Positions 63,295 through 64,000 of a stretch of 64,000 nucleotides of DNA are shown one piece after another. The DNA lies in assembly GCA_902769255.1 (NCBI GenBank), contig CACXOM010000001.1:1-64000 (forward strand). Direction: 5' to 3'. The position numbers and the translations under genes are program-made. Under the pieces are notes generated by a model. The model was not told where the DNA came from and made no database searches. It saw only the letters and a program-made list of their open reading frames with translations. The DNA comes from Oscillospiraceae bacterium. GTDB taxonomy: Bacteria > Bacillota > Clostridia > Oscillospirales > Acutalibacteraceae. Within the stretch, counting starts at the first letter, position 1; each line of letters starts with the position of its first letter.

Positions 63295-63555
63295 ATGGAA
63301 GAGAATAAAAGACCTGAACGTCCTGTAAGACCTATGAGAAAAGGTCGTAAGAAAGTTTGCGCTTTCTGCGTTGACAGACAGGGCGGCGGATTTATTGATT
63401 ACAAAAATATTTCAAAACTCTCTAAATATACATCTGAAAGAGCAAAAATCTTACCTCGCAGAGTTACAGGAACTTGCACTTTCCACCAGAGAGCTTTGAC
63501 TGTTGCAATTAAAAGAGCAAGACATTTAGCATTAATGCCTTATGTTTCTGATTAA
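63295..63555 (+). CDS. rpsR: Ribosomal protein S18
   Basis: An 86-residue S18 of the 30S subunit, binding 16S rRNA and S6. [18 protein letters not shown] carries a CxxC half (CAFC), and [20 protein letters not shown] keeps a Cys plus His. Such a Cys/His set is found in zinc-binding (C+) ribosomal proteins. Ribosome site AGGAGG precedes the ATG. A terminator follows. Confidence 0.97.
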   Translation: MEENKRPERPVRPMRKGRKKVCAFCVDRQGGGFIDYKNISKLSKYTSERAKILPRRVTGTCTFHQRALTVAIKRARHLALMPYVSD

Positions 63556-63567
63556 TTGAATTTTTAG

Positions 63568-63595
63568 GCCCGATGACACTCGTCATCGGGCTTTT
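63568..63595 (+). terminator. Terminator of rpsF-ssb-rpsR
   Basis: A perfect 10-bp GC-rich stem (63568-63577 with 63582-63591), ACTC loop and T tract. Confidence 0.92.
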
Positions 63596-63652
63596 GTTAT
63601 TTTTACACAAAATATTCTATTTGCGTTTATGCAATACAACTATATATAGCGG

Positions 63653-63681
63653 TTGATTTATTTGTCGAATTATGTTATAAT
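63653..63681 (+). promoter_or_regulatory. Promoter of the final gene
   Basis: TTGATT (63653-63658) and TATAAT (63676-63681), 17-base spacer, 28 bases before ATG 63709. Confidence 0.7.
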
Positions 63682-63708
63682 GACGGCGACAAGGAGTGAG
63701 AATTAATA

Positions 63709-64000
63709 ATGAAAAAAATTGTTTCGTTAATTTTATCTTGCAGTTTGTTGATTTCGGCATTTTTATTTAGTCAAACAAGCGTTAGCGCTGCCACTTTTGA
63801 AGATATAAACAAACCCGAAGTTTTCATTAAGCAACAGCCCAGAACCTGTACTTTAGCATCTTCGGTTATGTTGGTGCGTCGTGCTACAATTTTATGCGAC
63901 GAAACAAATTGGAAAAGCATTACTGAAGAGTCTATGCGTTCAACCGCTTGGATTGAGGGCACAGGACTTAGATGGGATTTTACTTATAACGGAATTACGG
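63709..64000 (+). CDS. Secreted C39-like cysteine protease, partial
   Basis: ATG 63709, with AAGGAGTGAG upstream, opens a frame that runs out of the window after 97 codons. A signal peptide (about 1-27, ending SVSA) precedes a mature start with KQQPRTCTLASSVMLVRRAT. The Gln followed shortly by a Cys in a helix-starting context fits the oxyanion Gln and nucleophile Cys of C39-type peptidases. The His and Asp would lie beyond the edge, so the call is tentative. Confidence 0.55.
   Translation, partial: MKKIVSLILSCSLLISAFLFSQTSVSAATFEDINKPEVFIKQQPRTCTLASSVMLVRRATILCDETNWKSITEESMRSTAWIEGTGLRWDFTYNGIT

Noticed and set aside
1..64000. CRISPR array, prophage, rRNA or defence island
   Set aside because: No regular repeats with spacers, phage structural genes, rRNA segments or nuclease/toxin clusters were seen.

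Overview
The window is AT-rich, densely coding chromosomal DNA from a low-GC Gram-positive anaerobe, most likely a fibre-degrading gut or rumen Clostridium-class bacterium of the Ruminococcaceae/Oscillospirales type. The grounds are three dockerin-bearing secreted proteins (cellulosome-style assembly), GH9 and GH94 cellulose-use enzymes, a Firmicutes-type priA-def-fmt-rsmB-rlmN-prpC-prkC-rsgA-thiN cluster followed by spoVM, class III fructose bisphosphatase, RemA, and TTGACA-17-TATAAT promoters with AGGAGG-type ribosome sites. No phage, CRISPR array, rRNA or complete insertion sequence was seen. The only mobile trace is the first 17 codons of a probable transposase cut off by the left edge.

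Layout. 1-10 kb: an AraC-type regulator diverges from a large secreted CE2-like esterase; then hslO, a dockerin/CE4 deacetylase translationally coupled to a DUF2156-YkgJ-SanA string, and a MATE transporter broken by a frameshift. 10-16 kb (mostly minus strand): a small membrane protein, prs, a glmU that lacks its acetyltransferase half, and a GT2-LicD-TarI-TarJ operon that should make and transfer a ribitol-phosphate type polymer. 16-21 kb: a secreted dockerin GH9 cellulase followed by a signal-less GH9. 21-36.6 kb: housekeeping (radical SAM pair, yicC, remA, gmk, rpoZ, priA to thiN) ending in two genes of 55 and 28 codons, the second being spoVM. 36.6-45.9 kb: LytTR-LiaF pair, hpt, an S1-domain protein, an FHA-SEDS fusion with its transpeptidase, a GH94 phosphorylase and an RluA-type synthase. 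45.9-53.7 kb: fbp and a complete fructose PTS (fruR, fruK, fruA, ptsH, ptsI). 53.7-64 kb: aldo/keto reductase, small phosphatase, dockerin beta-helix protein, tRNA-Leu(UAA), a Big2-YARHG lipoprotein, GH13, two zinc-finger membrane proteins behind a palindromic operator, galU, rpsF-ssb-rpsR and the start of a secreted C39-like protease.

Working together. Polysaccharide is attacked outside by dockerin enzymes (GH9, CE4, beta-helix) and the CE2-like esterase. Short cellodextrins could then be processed inside by the second GH9 and GH94, while fructose enters by its PTS and fbp supplies gluconeogenesis. Cell-wall control is a second theme: PrkC/PrpC signalling, an FHA-SEDS protein that could read phosphothreonine, its PBP partner, LytTR-LiaF and the TarIJ-LicD operon. 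The items I judge most worth following are the zinc-finger membrane pair with its tandem palindromes, the TarIJ-LicD ribitol-phosphate operon, the FHA-SEDS fusion, and the unannotated 55-codon gene beside spoVM. Nothing here proves a wholly new system.
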